43,755 bases of DNA from an uncultured delta proteobacterium (GTDB lineage Bacteria > Desulfobacterota > Syntrophia > Syntrophales > Smithellaceae). Within the stretch, counting starts at the first letter, position 1, and each line of letters opens with the position of its first letter. Position numbers and translations under genes: made by a program. The DNA lies in the NCBI GenBank assembly GCA_903904655.1, contig CAIVDK010000419.1, forward strand, positions 1 through 43,755, written 5' to 3'. Under the pieces are notes generated by a model, which saw only the letters and a program-made list of their open reading frames with translations, had not been told where the DNA came from and made no database searches. Shown here piece after piece: positions 41,886-43,755 of this stretch.

Positions 41886-41920
41886 CAAAAAAAGGCAGGG
41901 TGAAAACCCTGCCTTTTTTT
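41886..41920 (+). terminator. Rho-independent terminator after rplQ
   Basis: AAAAAAAGGCAGGGTGAAAACCCTGCCTTTTTTT: GGCAGGG/CCCTGCC stem plus T-run. Confidence 0.93.
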
Positions 41921-42069
41921 GTGATTGTTTTTTAAATATAAAAAATGTATTAACTCACAGAACATGAAGTTAGAATTAAGATTCAGTCAAATTGGCCGTA
42001 TGAGAGAAAGGTCATGATTTTCCTGAAAAATACCAATAAATATTCAACTTAGTGGAAGGAAGATTCGTT

Positions 42070-42330
42070 ATGGCAGAAAAAAAAATCGGCGAAGTGGTTA
42101 AATTCTTTGCGAAGCCTTCGGTTGCTGCTGTTCATCTAACGGAAGGTGAATTGAAGGTTGGTGACAGCATTAAATTTTCAGGCCACACCACTGAATTTAT
42201 AGATGTTGTTCAGTCGATGGAAGTGGATAATAACTCAGTGCAAAAAGCTGTTGCCGGTGATTCCATTGGCCTCAAGGTATCAGACCGTGTGCGACCCGGC
42301 GATGAAGTATTTATAGTTATGGCTGATTAG
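42070..42330 (+). CDS. Small EF-Tu/EF-G domain-2-like (translation elongation factor-like) protein, 86 aa
   Basis: KIGEVVKFFAKPSVAAVHLTEGELKVGDSIKFSGHTTEF...AVAGDSIGLKVSDRVRPGDEVFIV resembles the GTP_EFTU_D2 beta-barrel; no G domain. Confidence 0.78.
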   Translation: MAEKKIGEVVKFFAKPSVAAVHLTEGELKVGDSIKFSGHTTEFIDVVQSMEVDNNSVQKAVAGDSIGLKVSDRVRPGDEVFIVMAD

Positions 42331-42422
42331 TTATCGGCTGGCATTATTGTTTTTGATGGAAGACAGCTCACAATGCCGTTGATGATAATATCTTCAAAAA
42401 TATTGTAATGTGGCTTGTGAAC

Positions 42423-43121
42423 ATGGCGAAAATACTGATAGTGGATGATGAACAGGATATTGTGGAACTCATATCCTACAATCTGGAGAAGGAAGGATTT
42501 ACCACGATCAAAGCTTATGACGGCGGAGACGTTCTCAAAATCGTTAAGACTCAAAAACCAGATCTTATTATCCTGGATCTAATGCTCCCCCACATGAACG
42601 GTCTGGACATCTGCAGAGCTATCCGCAGAGATTTCGAGACAGCGAGCTTGCCGATTATTATGCTTACGGCAAAAGCCGATGAGGTGGATAAGATTATTGG
42701 GTTGGAAATCGGTGCGGATGATTATATAACCAAACCCTTCAGTGTCAAGGAATTGGTGGCGCGAGTGCGGTCGATTTTCCGTCGTATTCAGGAAGGGAAC
42801 AAACAGGCGACCCAGGAAACATTGGAATTGAACGGGCTGGCCATCAACTATATATCCTGCGTAGTGCATGTGAACGGCAGGGCCGTCAATTTGAGTCCCA
42901 CTGAACTTAAACTTCTTTTCTTCCTGTCCCGCAATCCCGGCCGGGTTTATTCGAGAGACCAGATTCTGGATCATGTATGGGGCGATGGTACGTTCATCAC
43001 TGATCGCGCAGTGGATGTTCATGTCCGGAGGTTGCGCAGTCAGATTGAAAAGGATATGGAAGAACCGCGCTATATTTTAACTGTCCGCGGTTTTGGCTAT
43101 AAATTTGCTGAAGTCAAATAA
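42423..43121 (+). CDS. OmpR/PhoB-family response regulator
   Basis: MAKILIVDDEQDIVELI receiver, DLIILDLMLPHMNG, winged-helix C-terminus (DHVWGDGTFITDRAVDVHVRRLRSQIE). Confidence 0.95.
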   Translation: MAKILIVDDEQDIVELISYNLEKEGFTTIKAYDGGDVLKIVKTQKPDLIILDLMLPHMNGLDICRAIRRDFETASLPIIMLTAKADEVDKIIGLEIGADDYITKPFSVKELVARVRSIFRRIQEGNKQATQETLELNGLAINYISCVVHVNGRAVNLSPTELKLLFFLSRNPGRVYSRDQILDHVWGDGTFITDRAVDVHVRRLRSQIEKDMEEPRYILTVRGFGYKFAEVK

Positions 43122-43245
43122 ATTCCATGTCCTTGGTGATGATACTAATGTGTTTTTCGATATGAAAATAAACATTAGTTCTTTATTCCTCCAATATGAG
43201 ATTATTGTTCAAAATTTCATATATTGATTACTGACGTGATATTAA

Positions 43246-43283
43246 TAAAAAACCCCGGGAGATTATACTCATCCCCGGGGGTT
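43246..43283 (-). terminator. Rho-independent terminator of the minus-strand porin-like gene
   Basis: Minus strand AACCCCCGGGGATGAGTATAATCTCCCGGGGTTTTTTATT: GC-rich stem plus T-run. Confidence 0.85.
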
Positions 43284-43318
43284 GCAGTAAATTAGCACTT
43301 AAACAACATCCTTGTCGC

Positions 43319-43755
43319 TTAGAACGTCAGCGTCAACTTATTGATAACCAAGAAATCGTTGCTCAGTTCATTGGCATCTGAGGTACCTTTATAGTACTTA
43401 CCGGTGAAGAGGTAACCAGCGCCCAGCATATAGGACAGGTTATTGGTGATCTTGTATGTGGCGGTTAAATCAACTTCATAACCATAATCGTTGTTGATGA
43501 ATCCTGCCGGTTTCCTGTCTGCCTGCGCATAGGAAAGGGACGCCCTGATATCCAATTTGGAAATCGGTTTCAGGCCGCCTCTGGCTTGGAAGAAATAACC
43601 GTTAGCCATGGCGGTATCCTGAGCAGCCGCATTATAACCGGCCAAGCCACCTGCCCATTGAGTCCGTTCGTAGTTCCACATAATCAGGCAGGGGCTCCAG
43701 TCACGACCGCCACTGATGATTCCACCTTCGATTTTATCAGTGGTTCCGGGATCAT
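43319..43755 (-). CDS. Outer-membrane beta-barrel (porin-like) protein, 5' end beyond window
   Basis: Frame stays open from the 43681 Met to the window edge (DPGTTDKIEGGIISGGRDWSPCLI-M...); alternating strand pattern; terminal Phe (LTLTF) as in OM beta-barrels. Confidence 0.75.
   Translation of the reverse strand, partial: DPGTTDKIEGGIISGGRDWSPCLIMWNYERTQWAGGLAGYNAAAQDTAMANGYFFQARGGLKPISKLDIRASLSYAQADRKPAGFINNDYGYEVDLTATYKITNNLSYMLGAGYLFTGKYYKGTSDANELSNDFLVINKLTLTF

Noticed and set aside
1-43755. CRISPR arrays, transposons, prophage, toxin-antitoxin or defence islands
   Set aside because: No spaced direct repeats, transposase/integrase ORFs, phage genes or defence-type proteins were seen; the window is conserved housekeeping DNA.

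Overview
The window is a chromosomal backbone segment, probably from a Syntrophales-like deltaproteobacterium (taxonomy inferred from gene content and protein style). It reads as: (1) a minus-strand MASE3-PAS-GGDEF diguanylate cyclase with a consensus promoter and a leader rich in inverted repeats; (2) rfaE1-DUF4416-yicC-gmk-rpoZ-pyrF-rlmB; (3) a solitary pilC/T2SS-F gene and a minus-strand tRNA-Pro; (4) a DUF1178 gene followed by a cysteine synthase::cysteinyl-tRNA synthetase fusion, a MEMO-family gene and an AMMECR1-family gene; (5) a tRNA-Thr/Tyr/Gly/Thr-rpmG-tRNA-Trp-secE-nusG-rplKAJL-rpoBC block with an L10 leader; (6) the str/S10/spc/alpha ribosomal superoperon, ending in a strong terminator after rplQ; (7) a small EF-Tu-domain-2-like protein, an OmpR/PhoB-type response regulator, and a truncated minus-strand outer-membrane beta-barrel gene. 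Most of it is highly conserved housekeeping sequence. The strongest candidates for a second look are the CysK-CysRS fusion, whose CysRS half has a substituted zinc site and which is followed by the MEMO/AMMECR1 pair, and the structured leader of the diguanylate cyclase. No CRISPR array, transposon, prophage or defence island was seen.
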